NCBI GenBank assembly: GCA_905215155.1
Contig: CAJMPJ010000015.1
Location: 1-64,000 of the forward strand
Direction: 5' to 3'
Source of the DNA: an uncultured bacterium
GTDB taxonomy: Bacteria; Bacillota; Clostridia; Lachnospirales; Lachnospiraceae
DNA length: 64,000 bases
Shown: positions 25,731-33,781 of the stretch, one piece after another
How positions within the stretch are numbered: the first letter of the stretch is position 1
How the letters are laid out: every line of letters begins with the position of its first letter
Made by a program: the position numbers and the translations under genes
Notes under the pieces: model-generated
What the model saw: the letters and a program-made list of their open reading frames with translations, nothing else
The model's database searches: none
What the model was told of the DNA's origin: nothing

Positions 25731-26072
25731 TCAATTCCAGTTTTTCCAGACTTCCGGTTGGTACCCTACCGTTGCCAGCTTTCCGTTTCTCACAATGGGA
25801 GTTTTCAACACCTGCTGGTTTTCCAGAATCTTTTCATCTTTGTCCTCATCGGAAATATACCGGAGCAAGGTCAGCGTCTCCTGATCCCTGCAGTCCTTGG
25901 AAAGCATGGAATCTCTTCCGCCTACTGCCTGTTTCACGCTCTGATACTCTCCTTTGCTCATGCCCTTTTCTTTCATATCAATGAACTGGTACTTCACGCC
26001 CCGTTCCTTAAAATAGCGCTCTGCCTTTTTTGTATCAAAACATTTCCTGGTTCCAAAGATCTGTATATTCAT
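25731..26072 (-). CDS. ArsC/Spx-family thioredoxin-fold protein
   Basis: 113 residues. The N terminus MNIQIFGTRKCFDTKKAERYF has the single reactive Cys of ArsC/Spx-like proteins, the middle has the YQFIDMKEK strand-turn, and TPIVRNGKLATVGYQPEVW near the C terminus is typical. It could reduce arsenate or another substrate with glutaredoxin-like chemistry, or be a YffB-like protein. It lacks the second Cys of a C-x-x-C Spx motif, so a classical Spx role is less likely. Confidence 0.8.
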   Translation of the reverse strand: MNIQIFGTRKCFDTKKAERYFKERGVKYQFIDMKEKGMSKGEYQSVKQAVGGRDSMLSKDCRDQETLTLLRYISDEDKDEKILENQQVLKTPIVRNGKLATVGYQPEVWKNWN

Positions 26073-26148
26073 GTTTTTATCTGCCTTTCAAACTTATCCT
26101 TGCGTATGGCTATTTTAACACAGCAAAGAGTCAAATTCAATAATAAGC

Positions 26149-27759
26149 CTATAAAAATGCCTGCAAAGTCCGGCGTACTGCTCCTGGTCCTGTCAGCATC
26201 CGGCTTAACATATCTGTGATTTTTGGGGAAAGTCCTGCTTTTACCAGATCCGTACCAAATATGACCGGATTTGATAACACACGCTCAAGGGCTGACCTGT
26301 CCGATAAGGCTTCTCCGAATTTTATTTCCTTTAACTGTTCTTTCAGCTCCGGCAGCATGGGATCGCTGCTGATCTCCATAGGCTGGCCTTTATCATCCAC
26401 GCCCAACAGATACCGGAGCCAGCCGGCAATGGCAAGGGGAATGGCCGTCAAACGTTCCGCCTCCAACCTTTCATCTGCCAAATATGCTTTGATCGTCTCA
26501 CCGAAGCGAATGGAAATCTTCTGGCTGGTGTCCGTAGCTATTCTCTGAGGAGTATCCGGAATAAATGGATTTGGAAGGCGGTATTCGATTACTTCCCTTA
26601 TAAATTCCTTGGGGCTCAATATTCCCGGATCGGTCACCACAGGCAGCCCCTCCACATAACCAATCCGCTCTGCAAGTGCTTTCAGCTCTCTGTCCTTCAT
26701 TTCAGCGGCAATGCTGGTATAGCCCAGCAGACAGCCGTATACCGCCAATGCGGTATGAAGCGGATTCAAGCAGGTGGTCACCTTCATGCGTTCTGTCTTG
26801 TTGACCGTATCCCGGTCAGTCATATAGACTCCCGCTTTTTCAAGAGCCGGACGGCCTCCCGGAAAACGGTCTTCCACTACAAGATACTGGGGAATCTCTG
26901 CATTGACAAAGGGGGCGATGTAGGTATTTTTACTGGTAATGACAGGTGCCATATCTTCAATTCCGTCTTTTTCCAATGCTTTTTGTACCACCTCTGCCGG
27001 CCTTGGAGTGATCTTATCAATCATGGTCCACGGGAAAGAAATCTTTGATTCGTCCTCCACCCAGGCTTTGAATTCGTCTGGAACAAATCCGGCCTTTCCC
27101 CAGGCCTCTGCAATGGAAACCACACTGGCTTTCAGTTTTTCACCGTTATGGCTGCAATTGTCCATGCTGACGAGGGCAAGGGGAAAGCCTCCGGCAAGAT
27201 ACCGCTTGAGCAGAAGTGCTGTCACCACGCTCATGGCATGAACTGCCTTTTGAGGTCCTTCTTCCATATCTTTTTTTACGATGGGGAATAATTCTCCCCG
27301 GAAATCTGACAGCGCATATCCTTTTTCCGTTATGGTAAAGCTCACCATTTGAAGAGAAGGATTGGTAAAGGCATTCACCAGGTATGCAAAATCCGGTTCG
27401 TTTCCTACAGCCGCCTTCACCCCCTTTGCTACACTTGCAATCACTTCCCGTTCCATGGTTCCATCAGGCTTTAACCGGACCATCATGGTCATGTTGTCGT
27501 AAGGACGGTAGATTTTGTCAATGATGTCGAAATCAAAGGTATCTGCTGCTATGATGCCGCTTTCCTCCAGCCCTTTCTCCAAAAGCTGCTGCTGCAATTG
27601 GGCGATAAACCCTCTGAATATATTTCCTGCCCCAAAATGAATCCATCTTGGGGCTTGATCCGTTGCCTGTACCATTTTTTCCCAGTCAAATTCCGGCAGC
27701 TTTACGGAAATATCCTCAAACGCCTTCCGCTTTGTAAGACAAGACCGATTCAGTTTCAT
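26149..27759 (-). CDS. uxuB: D-mannonate oxidoreductase (fructuronate reductase)
   Basis: 536 residues, long-chain mannitol dehydrogenase family. An N-terminal NAD-binding segment WIHFGAGNIFRGFI and the family catalytic pattern K-x5-N-x2-H (KVTTCLNPLH) are visible. It interconverts fructuronate and mannonate in hexuronate breakdown. It lies 12 bases downstream of uxuA, so both form one transcript leading from glucuronate towards 2-keto-3-deoxygluconate. Other long-chain polyol dehydrogenases share the fold; the uxuA neighbour decides the call. Confidence 0.9.
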   Translation of the reverse strand: MKLNRSCLTKRKAFEDISVKLPEFDWEKMVQATDQAPRWIHFGAGNIFRGFIAQLQQQLLEKGLEESGIIAADTFDFDIIDKIYRPYDNMTMMVRLKPDGTMEREVIASVAKGVKAAVGNEPDFAYLVNAFTNPSLQMVSFTITEKGYALSDFRGELFPIVKKDMEEGPQKAVHAMSVVTALLLKRYLAGGFPLALVSMDNCSHNGEKLKASVVSIAEAWGKAGFVPDEFKAWVEDESKISFPWTMIDKITPRPAEVVQKALEKDGIEDMAPVITSKNTYIAPFVNAEIPQYLVVEDRFPGGRPALEKAGVYMTDRDTVNKTERMKVTTCLNPLHTALAVYGCLLGYTSIAAEMKDRELKALAERIGYVEGLPVVTDPGILSPKEFIREVIEYRLPNPFIPDTPQRIATDTSQKISIRFGETIKAYLADERLEAERLTAIPLAIAGWLRYLLGVDDKGQPMEISSDPMLPELKEQLKEIKFGEALSDRSALERVLSNPVIFGTDLVKAGLSPKITDMLSRMLTGPGAVRRTLQAFL

Positions 27760-27771
27760 ATGATTTCTCTC

Positions 27772-28854
27772 CTATCCTTTCTTTTTGCGGGATTTATCAA
27801 CCGCTTCCCATAAGCCCAGCAGATAATTTGCACCAATGGCCCGGTCATACAGACCATAACCGGGACGCGCCTGCTCTCCCCAAATCATCCGTCCGTGGTC
27901 CGGGCGGATATATCCTTCAAATCCGGTTTCATAAAGAGCGTTCACAATCTCATACATATCAAGATCTCCGCAGGCAGAAAGATGAGCTGCCTCATCAAAA
28001 TCTTTTTCTGAAATATGACGCACATTTCTAAGATGTGCAAAATGAACCCGCTGCATCCCTCCGAACTCCCGCACCATTGCCGGTATGTCATTGCTTAAAT
28101 CGCTTCCCAGACTTCCGGAGCATAGGGTAAGTCCGTTGTAAGGACTGTCGTTTAGTGACAGAAAGGTACGGATATTTTCTGCGTTAGTTATGACCTTTGG
28201 AAGTCCGTAAAGCGGCCAGGGCGGATCGTCGGGATGAATGGCCATTTTGATATCATATTGTTCTGCATATGGAATAATGGCATCCAGAAAATATTTCATA
28301 TTGTCCCAGTATTGTTCTCTGGTCATGCTCTGGTAAAATTCAATGTCCTGAGCCATGGCATGAAGCCGCTCCGGCTCCCAGCCCGGAAGAGAGTAGCCTC
28401 TTGCCTTCCCCTCCATGGCCCTTGCCATTTTCTCCGGATTCATCTGAAGCACCTCTTCGTGGCGGTAAGCCATCACAGTGCTTCCATCCTCTGCCCCATA
28501 AGCAAGATCACTTCTGGCCCAGTCCATGACCGGCATGAAATTGTAGCAAAGACATTTGACACCGACCTCTGCCAGGTGCTTTAGTGTCTTTTGGTATGCT
28601 TCAATGTATTTGTCCCTGGATGGAAGACCCTTTTTTATATCCTCGTGGATGTTCACGCTTTCTATCACTTCCATTTCAAGCCCTGCCTGATGGATCTCGT
28701 CTCTCAGCGCCTTTAAGGTTTCCAAAGGCCAGACTTCTCCAACCGGGACCTTGGGCAGACAGGTGGCTACTCCTGTAACACCGGGAGTCTGTCTGATCTG
28801 GCTCAAGGTTACGCTGTCGTCTCCAGCCGGGAACCACCGCATAATCATTTTCAT
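27772..28854 (-). CDS. uxuA: Mannonate dehydratase
   Basis: 360 residues, TIM-barrel metalloenzyme. Typical segments seen are MIMRWFPAGDDSVTL at the start, CYNFMPVMDWARSDL, MAIHPDDPPWPLYGLPKV, LCSGSLG, VHFAHLRNV and IRPDHGRMIWGE, which contain the metal-binding His, Cys, His and Asp residues. It dehydrates D-mannonate to 2-keto-3-deoxygluconate. It is the first gene of uxuAB, with a promoter whose spacer contains a copy of the operator found at the GntR gene. Confidence 0.95.
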   Translation of the reverse strand: MKMIMRWFPAGDDSVTLSQIRQTPGVTGVATCLPKVPVGEVWPLETLKALRDEIHQAGLEMEVIESVNIHEDIKKGLPSRDKYIEAYQKTLKHLAEVGVKCLCYNFMPVMDWARSDLAYGAEDGSTVMAYRHEEVLQMNPEKMARAMEGKARGYSLPGWEPERLHAMAQDIEFYQSMTREQYWDNMKYFLDAIIPYAEQYDIKMAIHPDDPPWPLYGLPKVITNAENIRTFLSLNDSPYNGLTLCSGSLGSDLSNDIPAMVREFGGMQRVHFAHLRNVRHISEKDFDEAAHLSACGDLDMYEIVNALYETGFEGYIRPDHGRMIWGEQARPGYGLYDRAIGANYLLGLWEAVDKSRKKKG

Positions 28855-28893
28855 CGTCTGATTCCTCCATTTTTTAATATTGTCCTTATGTTA

Positions 28894-28922
28894 AGTATAT
28901 AACTTGTATACTAGTATTTCAA
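28894..28922 (-). promoter_or_regulatory. uxuAB promoter with operator in the spacer
   Basis: -35 TTGAAA (28917-28922), 17-base spacer, -10 TATACT (28894-28899). The spacer holds ACTTGTATACTAGT (28902-28915), which differs at two positions from the perfect palindrome at the GntR gene and resembles the UxuR/ExuR core TGGTATACCA. Repression by the local GntR protein is likely. Confidence 0.72.
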
Positions 28923-29012
28923 TCTTTAATTTAGATAAATACGGAAAGATTTTTCAGGTAATCTGCACAAATTTCAGCAGAAATCCTGAAGAAATAGCAA
29001 AAATTCTGTATA

Positions 29013-29051
29013 CAAAAAACGGCAATAGAAGGATCATTCCTTTTATTACCG
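29013..29051 (-). terminator. Terminator of the GntR regulator gene
   Basis: On the minus strand CGGTAATAAAAGGA pairs, with small mismatches, with TCCTTCTATTGCCG and is followed by TTTTTTG. Confidence 0.7.
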
Positions 29052-29076
29052 CACTCATTTTCTAATATGAAGAAAA

Positions 29077-29751
29077 TCATTTAAAATATCCCGGATACGC
29101 TCTGCGTAAGGCCTCTTCGTCAAATTTATATCTGGATAAGTGATTTTCCATCAGGACTTTTGCTTTAATCCCGTCTTTTGCTGCAATGGCCTCCACGATC
29201 TCCTTATGGTCGGAAATGGTCTTTAAATCCTTGACCGCAGTCAGGGACATGCTGCGTATCCGGTCAAAATGTATGGTTATGCTGTCCATCAGATGATATA
29301 CCTGATCCTTGCTGGTGATGTGAAAGAGCATCCGGTGGAATTCATTATCCAGCTCCAAAAGCTTTTTGGGAGACCGGTTTTCCATGTAAAATTCCTGGAG
29401 TCTTACGTTTTCTTTCAACGCCTCAAGGTCTTTTTCCGATGCCAGTTTACAGGCCAGCTCCACCACAGCGCACTCAAGCACCTCCCGCATAAAACGGGCT
29501 TCCTCCACCAGCTCGTAATCCACAAATGCAACTGCACTTCCTTTCTGCGGATAAACTTCAACGATCTTTACTTTGGAAAGTTCGATCAAAGCTTCTCTGA
29601 CCGGCGTCCGGGAAAGCTTCATTTCGGCAGATAACTCATTTTCACTTAACATACTTCCGGGAATCAGATCAAGGTTAATGATATTATCCTTTAGCATCCG
29701 GAGCGCATACTCCCGTCCCGTTTCTTTTAAATTCCGTTCTGAAAGCCTCAT
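29077..29751 (-). CDS. GntR-family (FadR subfamily) regulator, probable UxuR
   Basis: About 224 residues. N-terminal winged helix with LSENELSAEMKLSRTPVREALIELS, then an all-helical FCD ligand domain with metal-site residues in DNEFHRMLFH, DHKEIVEAI and ENHLSRY. Probably represses uxuAB until mannonate or fructuronate binds. The frame is open to 29772, only 10 bases from the -10 box, whereas ATG at 29751 follows AAGGGGG by 7 bases and starts MRLSERN; the latter is preferred. The perfect palindrome in its own promoter suggests autoregulation. Confidence 0.88.
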   Translation of the reverse strand: MRLSERNLKETGREYALRMLKDNIINLDLIPGSMLSENELSAEMKLSRTPVREALIELSKVKIVEVYPQKGSAVAFVDYELVEEARFMREVLECAVVELACKLASEKDLEALKENVRLQEFYMENRSPKKLLELDNEFHRMLFHITSKDQVYHLMDSITIHFDRIRSMSLTAVKDLKTISDHKEIVEAIAAKDGIKAKVLMENHLSRYKFDEEALRRAYPGYFK

Positions 29752-29781
29752 ATCATGACCCCCTTTTTTCATATGTTCTTA

Positions 29782-29826
29782 GAATAAGCCAAATCATTCC
29801 TGCTGTCAAGCACTGGTATACCAGTC
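29782..29826 (-). promoter_or_regulatory. GntR gene promoter and palindromic operator
   Basis: -35 TTGACA (29805-29810), 17-base spacer, -10 TATTCT (29782-29787). Just upstream of the -35 lies the perfect 14-bp palindrome ACTGGTATACCAGT (29813-29826), matching the UxuR/ExuR-type core GGTATACC. A related copy sits in the uxuAB promoter. Confidence 0.78.
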
Positions 29827-29837
29827 AGAAAAAAGAA

Positions 29838-29872
29838 AACGCCGCAGGAGCCAGACTCTTTTACGGCGTTTT
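29838..29872. terminator. Terminator after the MetE-like gene
   Basis: AAACGCCG (29838-29845) pairs with CGGCGTTT (29865-29872). A T-rich run follows on both strands; the minus-strand gene at 29888 is the nearest user. Confidence 0.7.
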
Positions 29873-29887
29873 TCTTCCTCTATGACT

Positions 29888-31006
29888 TTACCAGACTTCT
29901 TCTGAAATTTCTTTGACAAGTTTTAACTTCTCCCACTGTTCCTCTTCCGTCAAAATATTTCCTTCTTCCGTGGAAGCAAAACCGCACTGAGGGCTTAATG
30001 CCAGACGCTCCAGTGGAATGTATTGTGAAGCCTTGCGGATTTTTGCGATAATACGATCTTTCTCCTCCAGCTTTGGTGACTTTGTGGTAACAAGGCCAAG
30101 CACCACCTGTTTTTCTCCATCCACGTACTTCAGTGGTTCAAAATCGCCGGAACGTTCGTCATCATACTCCAGATAATAAGCAGACACATTTTCTTCTGAG
30201 AATAAATGCGGTGCAATCGGTGCATAGCCGCCGGAAGATGCCCATGTGGAATGATAATTTCCTCTGCATACATGAGTATTGATCACAAGATCCTCCGGCT
30301 GTCCCTCAATCACCAGATTGTTGACTCTCACGTATTTTCTCGCTTCCTCTTCCACGGATTTCTTTCCATTTTGTCTCGCTTCCCAGTATTTGGTGTCACA
30401 GAACATGCCCCAGGTACAATCATCAAACTGTACGTTTCTGCATCCTGCTTCATATAAATCTGCAAGTACGGTACGGTACGCGGCCGCAATATCCTGGATC
30501 AGGCTTTCTTCGTCTTGATAAAAGGTTCTGGTCTGTTCTAAGTTATCCCCTCTTTCCAGCTCTGCCAGGAACTGGGCCGGAGCCGGTATGGTCTGTCTGG
30601 CGGTCACAGTCTCATCTTCAAACAGCTTTACAAATTTAAAATGTTCCACAAACGGATGATTTTCTCCTGAGATTTTACCGGTCAGCCCTGCAGTTTCTCC
30701 TCTGGTCACTTCCCCGTGAAAAGCATACCCCTGGGAAACCTCCTGTCTTTCTACGCCCTGGAGCCCCCACATAAAATCCAGATGCCACCAGCTTCTGCGG
30801 AATTCACCGTCTGTAATTACAGGCAATCCAATCTCTTTTTGTTTCTCGATCAGCTCTCTTATGGCTTTATCTTCTGTTCTTCTTAATTCTTCTTCTGTGA
30901 CCGTACCATTTTTAAAACCCTCTCTTGCCTCTTTCAAATACTCCGGTCTTAAAAAACTTCCCACGATATCAAATTTAAACGGTGCTCTTTTTTTCTTCTG
31001 GCTCAT
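29888..31006 (-). CDS. MetE C-terminal-like methyltransferase (YxjG/YxjH type)
   Basis: 372 residues, a single (beta/alpha)8 domain like the catalytic half of cobalamin-independent methionine synthase. It starts FDIVGSFLRPEYLKEA. It shows DGEFRRSWW, INTHVCRGNYHS (His and Cys zinc ligands), YLEYDDERSG and SPQCGFAS (third Cys ligand). It lacks the N-terminal half of MetE, so it probably uses another methyl donor or carrier. Related Bacillus genes are sulfur-regulated. It is divergent from a LysR-type regulator with a palindrome between them, which suggests control by that regulator. Confidence 0.85.
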   Translation of the reverse strand: MSQKKKRAPFKFDIVGSFLRPEYLKEAREGFKNGTVTEEELRRTEDKAIRELIEKQKEIGLPVITDGEFRRSWWHLDFMWGLQGVERQEVSQGYAFHGEVTRGETAGLTGKISGENHPFVEHFKFVKLFEDETVTARQTIPAPAQFLAELERGDNLEQTRTFYQDEESLIQDIAAAYRTVLADLYEAGCRNVQFDDCTWGMFCDTKYWEARQNGKKSVEEEARKYVRVNNLVIEGQPEDLVINTHVCRGNYHSTWASSGGYAPIAPHLFSEENVSAYYLEYDDERSGDFEPLKYVDGEKQVVLGLVTTKSPKLEEKDRIIAKIRKASQYIPLERLALSPQCGFASTEEGNILTEEEQWEKLKLVKEISEEVW

Positions 31007-31105
31007 ATTTTTATCTCCTTATATCCTTTATAATCTATGATATTTTCTTCCCTAATTGTAACTCAAAAAGGTGAATACGTATAATTCTATTAAATTATGA
31101 CCTGG

Positions 31106-31122
31106 TATAGTTTTAAACTATA
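31106..31122. promoter_or_regulatory. Palindrome between the MetE-like and LysR genes
   Basis: TATAGTTT-T-AAACTATA, 8-bp perfect arms around one base, fits the T-N11-A LysR-box idea (ATAGTTTTAAACTAT). It lies just upstream of the LysR -10 box (TATAAT at 31134-31139, extended by TG), so binding could both autorepress and activate the divergent gene. Confidence 0.6.
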
Positions 31123-31169
31123 TCAATTTGTGTTATAATACCAAAAAACTGATGCGGAAGGAATTAATT

Positions 31170-32099
31170 ATGACCCTACAGCAGCTTCGTTACATCATTA
31201 CCATTGTCAATTGCGGCTCGATCTCTGAAGCTGCAAAACAGCTTTATATCACTCAGCCCAGTCTGTCCAATGCGGTGAAGGAACTGGAACAGGAGTATCA
31301 TATCTCCATTTTCAACAGAACCTCAAAAGGGATCTCCCTTTCTCCGGATGGGTCCGAATTTCTTTCTTATGCCAGACAGATCCTGGAACAAACCGATCTT
31401 ATGGAACAGCATTACCTGAACAAGAAGCCGTTAAAGCGGATCTGTTCCATTTCCACCCAGCATTATGCCTTTGCAGTCAATGCCTTTGTCAATCTCGTTT
31501 CCAGGCAGGAGCATGACGAGTACGAATTTACGCTTCGGGAAACCAGAACCTATGAGATCATCGAGGATGTGAAAAATTTCAGAAGTGAACTGGGAATTCT
31601 TTACTTAAATGATTTCAATGAGAAGGTGATGAAAAAACTCTTTAAAGAAAGCGGTCTGATCTTCCACCCCTTGTTTGAGGCTTCTCCCCATGTATTTTTA
31701 AGCTCCTCCCATCCCCTGTCTTTGAGAGAGTTTGTGACCATGGAGGATTTAAAACCATTCCCATTTCTGGCCTTTGAGCAGGGAGAAAATAATTCCTTTT
31801 ATTTTTCCGAAGAGATTTTAAGTACCGTTCCCCGAAAGAAGATCATCTACGTCAGTGACCGTGCCACGTTGTTTAACCTGCTGATCGGATTAAACGGCTA
31901 CACCATATGCAGCGGGATCTTAAACAGCAACCTAAACGGCGATAACATCATTGCCGTCCCCCTTGGCACCTCCGAACATATGAGAATCGGCTGGATCACA
32001 AATCCCAAAGTCCATTTAAGCAGCTTTGCAGAAAATTATCTGGCTGAATTGAAAAGATTGATCCGCAGTAACGGACTGACCGTATGCAATGACGCATAA
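31170..32099 (+). CDS. LysR-family transcriptional regulator
   Basis: About 309 residues. N-terminal helix-turn-helix MTLQQLRYIITIVNCGSISEAAKQLYITQPSLSNAVKELE, here given as two parts: MTLQQLRYIITIVNCGSIS and EAAKQLYITQPSLSNAVKE. The effector-binding domain follows. The frame is open from 31128, but ATG at 31170 follows GGAAGGA and gives the family-standard start. It is divergent from the MetE-like methyltransferase gene, its most likely target. The effector is unknown, perhaps a sulfur metabolite. Confidence 0.9.
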   Translation: MTLQQLRYIITIVNCGSISEAAKQLYITQPSLSNAVKELEQEYHISIFNRTSKGISLSPDGSEFLSYARQILEQTDLMEQHYLNKKPLKRICSISTQHYAFAVNAFVNLVSRQEHDEYEFTLRETRTYEIIEDVKNFRSELGILYLNDFNEKVMKKLFKESGLIFHPLFEASPHVFLSSSHPLSLREFVTMEDLKPFPFLAFEQGENNSFYFSEEILSTVPRKKIIYVSDRATLFNLLIGLNGYTICSGILNSNLNGDNIIAVPLGTSEHMRIGWITNPKVHLSSFAENYLAELKRLIRSNGLTVCNDA

Positions 32100-32105
32100 A
32101 GGGAC

Positions 32106-32154
32106 AAAAAAGACAGTGTCTCCGAATTTTGAAATTCGTGATACTGTCTTTTTT
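32106..32154. terminator. Bidirectional terminator between LysR and the EutS-like gene
   Basis: AAAAAAGACAGT (32106-32117) pairs with ACTGTCTTTTTT (32143-32154), with an inner CGAATT/AATTCG stem. Confidence 0.85.
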
Positions 32155-32155
32155 G

Positions 32156-32587
32156 TTACCGTTCTGTAACCGGGCAGGTTTTATAGTTCAGACCTTCCCG
32201 GAAATATTTTACGATCTCATCAAACGCCGTTCTGACTTCCACACGGGGACCGGTAAGGATAAGGGTCCCGCTGAACCGATCCAGAAAACCGATAATCACA
32301 TCCCCGCTTTTCACTGCGATATCCGCGGCAATGATAGCCGACTCCGGAGGTGTTATGTGAATGGTCCCGATGGACATTCCGGTAAAATCTGCTCCTGCAT
32401 TGGTTCCAATATCCAGACCCAGATTTTTATATACAGAGGCCTCCGAGACGCCGATCACATGTGCCAGCCTAATCTCCCGTCCGGCAACCGTAACATTGAC
32501 CATACGCCTTGTCCTGCCGTTTTCTTGTTCAAAGACCCTGGAAAAGAGGTTCTGCACACCTTCCTGATGTTCTATATTATCTGTCAT
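32156..32587 (-). CDS. EutS/PduU-like microcompartment shell protein, long form
   Basis: 143 residues. The core matches the circularly permuted BMC domain of EutS/PduU: VAGREIRLAHVIG, GTIHITPPESAIIAADIAVKSGDV, IGFLDRFSGTLILTG and a C-terminal NYKTCPVTER. Such proteins form shell hexamers with a small beta-barrel cap. It carries about 25 extra N-terminal residues (EHQEGVQNLFSRVFEQENG) compared with its sister at 33123, which might act as an encapsulation-like or docking peptide. It is the last gene of a three-gene unit with EutP and another EutS; no cargo enzymes are nearby. Confidence 0.9.
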   Translation of the reverse strand: MTDNIEHQEGVQNLFSRVFEQENGRTRRMVNVTVAGREIRLAHVIGVSEASVYKNLGLDIGTNAGADFTGMSIGTIHITPPESAIIAADIAVKSGDVIIGFLDRFSGTLILTGPRVEVRTAFDEIVKYFREGLNYKTCPVTER

Positions 32588-32620
32588 ATTCCCACTCTCT
32601 CATCGAATCAGTTATTTCAG

Positions 32621-33118
32621 TTACAAATCCCATTCTCTTACGCCCTTTTCCTGGGCTTCCATAATTTTATCCCACGTCATTTCTTCCTTAGGCTCATTCA
32701 AATATTCCCTGAGAGCATCAATACCCTCACCGGTCGTGCTGCTGACTGGAAAGATTTTTTCACAGCCGGCTTCCTCCAGCCATTGGCGGACCATGGATAC
32801 ATTGGCATTCGGGCAGTCAATCTTTGTAATGATTCCAATGACAGGCCGGTTGCAGGCAGTGGAAATACCGGGCGAAAACAAATTAAAAGGCTCATTGGCG
32901 CTGCAAAGCAGCCCAATGACATCCGATTCATAGGAAAAACAGCAAAGTCCCTGTAAGGACAGATTTTTGTTTTCCATATATTCCCCGGGAGTATCTATGG
33001 TGATATCCCAGTGATTGACATACTGGGTCTTATGATAGACAACCGGTTCTCCTTTTAAAGCCTGCGTAAGAGAGGTTTTCCCTGCTTCACTTCTGCCGCA
33101 TAAAAACAATTTTTTCAT
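32621..33118 (-). CDS. eutP: EutP/PduV-family GTPase-like protein
   Basis: About 165 residues, Ras-like P-loop fold: KKLFLCGRSEAGKTSL, ITIDTPGEYMENK (G3 with DTPGE), and ITKIDCPNA for base recognition. EutP/PduV proteins accompany ethanolamine and propanediol microcompartments and have been linked to acetate kinase activity or positioning. The frame opens at 33151, but ATG at 33118 lies 4 bases after the upstream EutS stop, with GCGGTGA as ribosome site, so it is used. It sits between two EutS-like genes. Confidence 0.9.
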   Translation of the reverse strand: MKKLFLCGRSEAGKTSLTQALKGEPVVYHKTQYVNHWDITIDTPGEYMENKNLSLQGLCCFSYESDVIGLLCSANEPFNLFSPGISTACNRPVIGIITKIDCPNANVSMVRQWLEEAGCEKIFPVSSTTGEGIDALREYLNEPKEEMTWDKIMEAQEKGVREWDL

Positions 33119-33122
33119 AAAA

Positions 33123-33488
33123 TCACCGCTTTGTAATCGGACAGGTAACATATCCTAATGTGTTGTGAAAATATTCGACGATTTCTGTAATTGCAGCATT
33201 TACCTCTGCAATTTCTCCGGTTATGATCAAGGTCCCGCTGAACCGGTCGGCAAAGCCCAGATAGATATTTGCACTTTTGACCGCAATATCAGAAGCGATG
33301 ACGGCGGACTCCGGCGGAGTCATATTCATAATACCGATTGCAGAAGAACGGTAATCAATATCGGGGTTCAATCCCAATTTACGGTAAACGATGGGCAACG
33401 GCCCTCCAATGATATGCGCCAGTGTAATTTCTCTTCCGGCAACAGTTTCCTGAACAATGCGAATCTGTTCCCCATTTTCTTTTTCCAT
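33123..33488 (-). CDS. EutS/PduU-like microcompartment shell protein, short form
   Basis: About 121 residues, close to the usual EutS length. Shared segments are VAGREITLAHIIG, IGIMNMTPPESAVIASDIAVKSA and LGFADRFSGTLIITG, ending YVTCPITKR. It is clearly paralogous to the gene at 32156, suggesting duplication around eutP. The frame opens with GTG at 33497; ATG at 33488, 6 bases after GAGGTG, is preferred. First gene of the unit, behind an unusual long-spacer promoter. Confidence 0.9.
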   Translation of the reverse strand: MEKENGEQIRIVQETVAGREITLAHIIGGPLPIVYRKLGLNPDIDYRSSAIGIMNMTPPESAVIASDIAVKSANIYLGFADRFSGTLIITGEIAEVNAAITEIVEYFHNTLGYVTCPITKR

Positions 33489-33534
33489 TATAAACACCTC
33501 TACATTTTTACTAAAAACCTGTCCTGCTTAAATC

Positions 33535-33579
33535 ATTATAACCATTGACCCCGAGGGGAATGTCAACGTCATTTTGACA
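33535..33579 (-). promoter_or_regulatory. Candidate regulated promoter of the EutS-EutP-EutS unit
   Basis: -35 TTGACA (33561-33566) and -10 TATAAT (33535-33540) match consensus but are 20 bases apart, as in MerR-type activated promoters. The spacer contains an imperfect dyad (TTGAC..CCCC..GGGG..GTCAA), and TGTCAA-N7-TTGACA (33561-33579) overlaps the -35. Regulation by an unlinked factor is likely. Confidence 0.5.
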
Positions 33580-33745
33580 AATTTCTTATGCTTTTTTCTC
33601 TGATTTGACCAGTTTTCCTGTCGTTCTGTTGGTTAAATTGTCATAATTATCATGTTTAATATAAATATTCAAAGAATAGTCAAAAAACTATTTCTGCCTT
33701 TATCTGCAGCATTGGCTATCTTGCGGCAGCCCTCTGCCCTTGAAG

Positions 33746-33777
33746 AAAAAACCTTCCCTAAAAGGGGAAGGTTTTTT
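33746..33777. terminator. Terminator after the DUF4914 gene
   Basis: AAAAAACCTTCCC pairs with GGGGAAGGTTTTTT; T-runs on both strands. It abuts the stop of the minus-strand gene at 33782. Between here and 33580 no other gene is seen. Confidence 0.8.
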
Positions 33778-33781
33778 CTCA

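Noticed and set aside
32129..32956. A 275-codon plus-strand frame across the EutS/EutP genes
   Set aside because: It runs opposite two recognisable genes and has no ribosome site or family motif.
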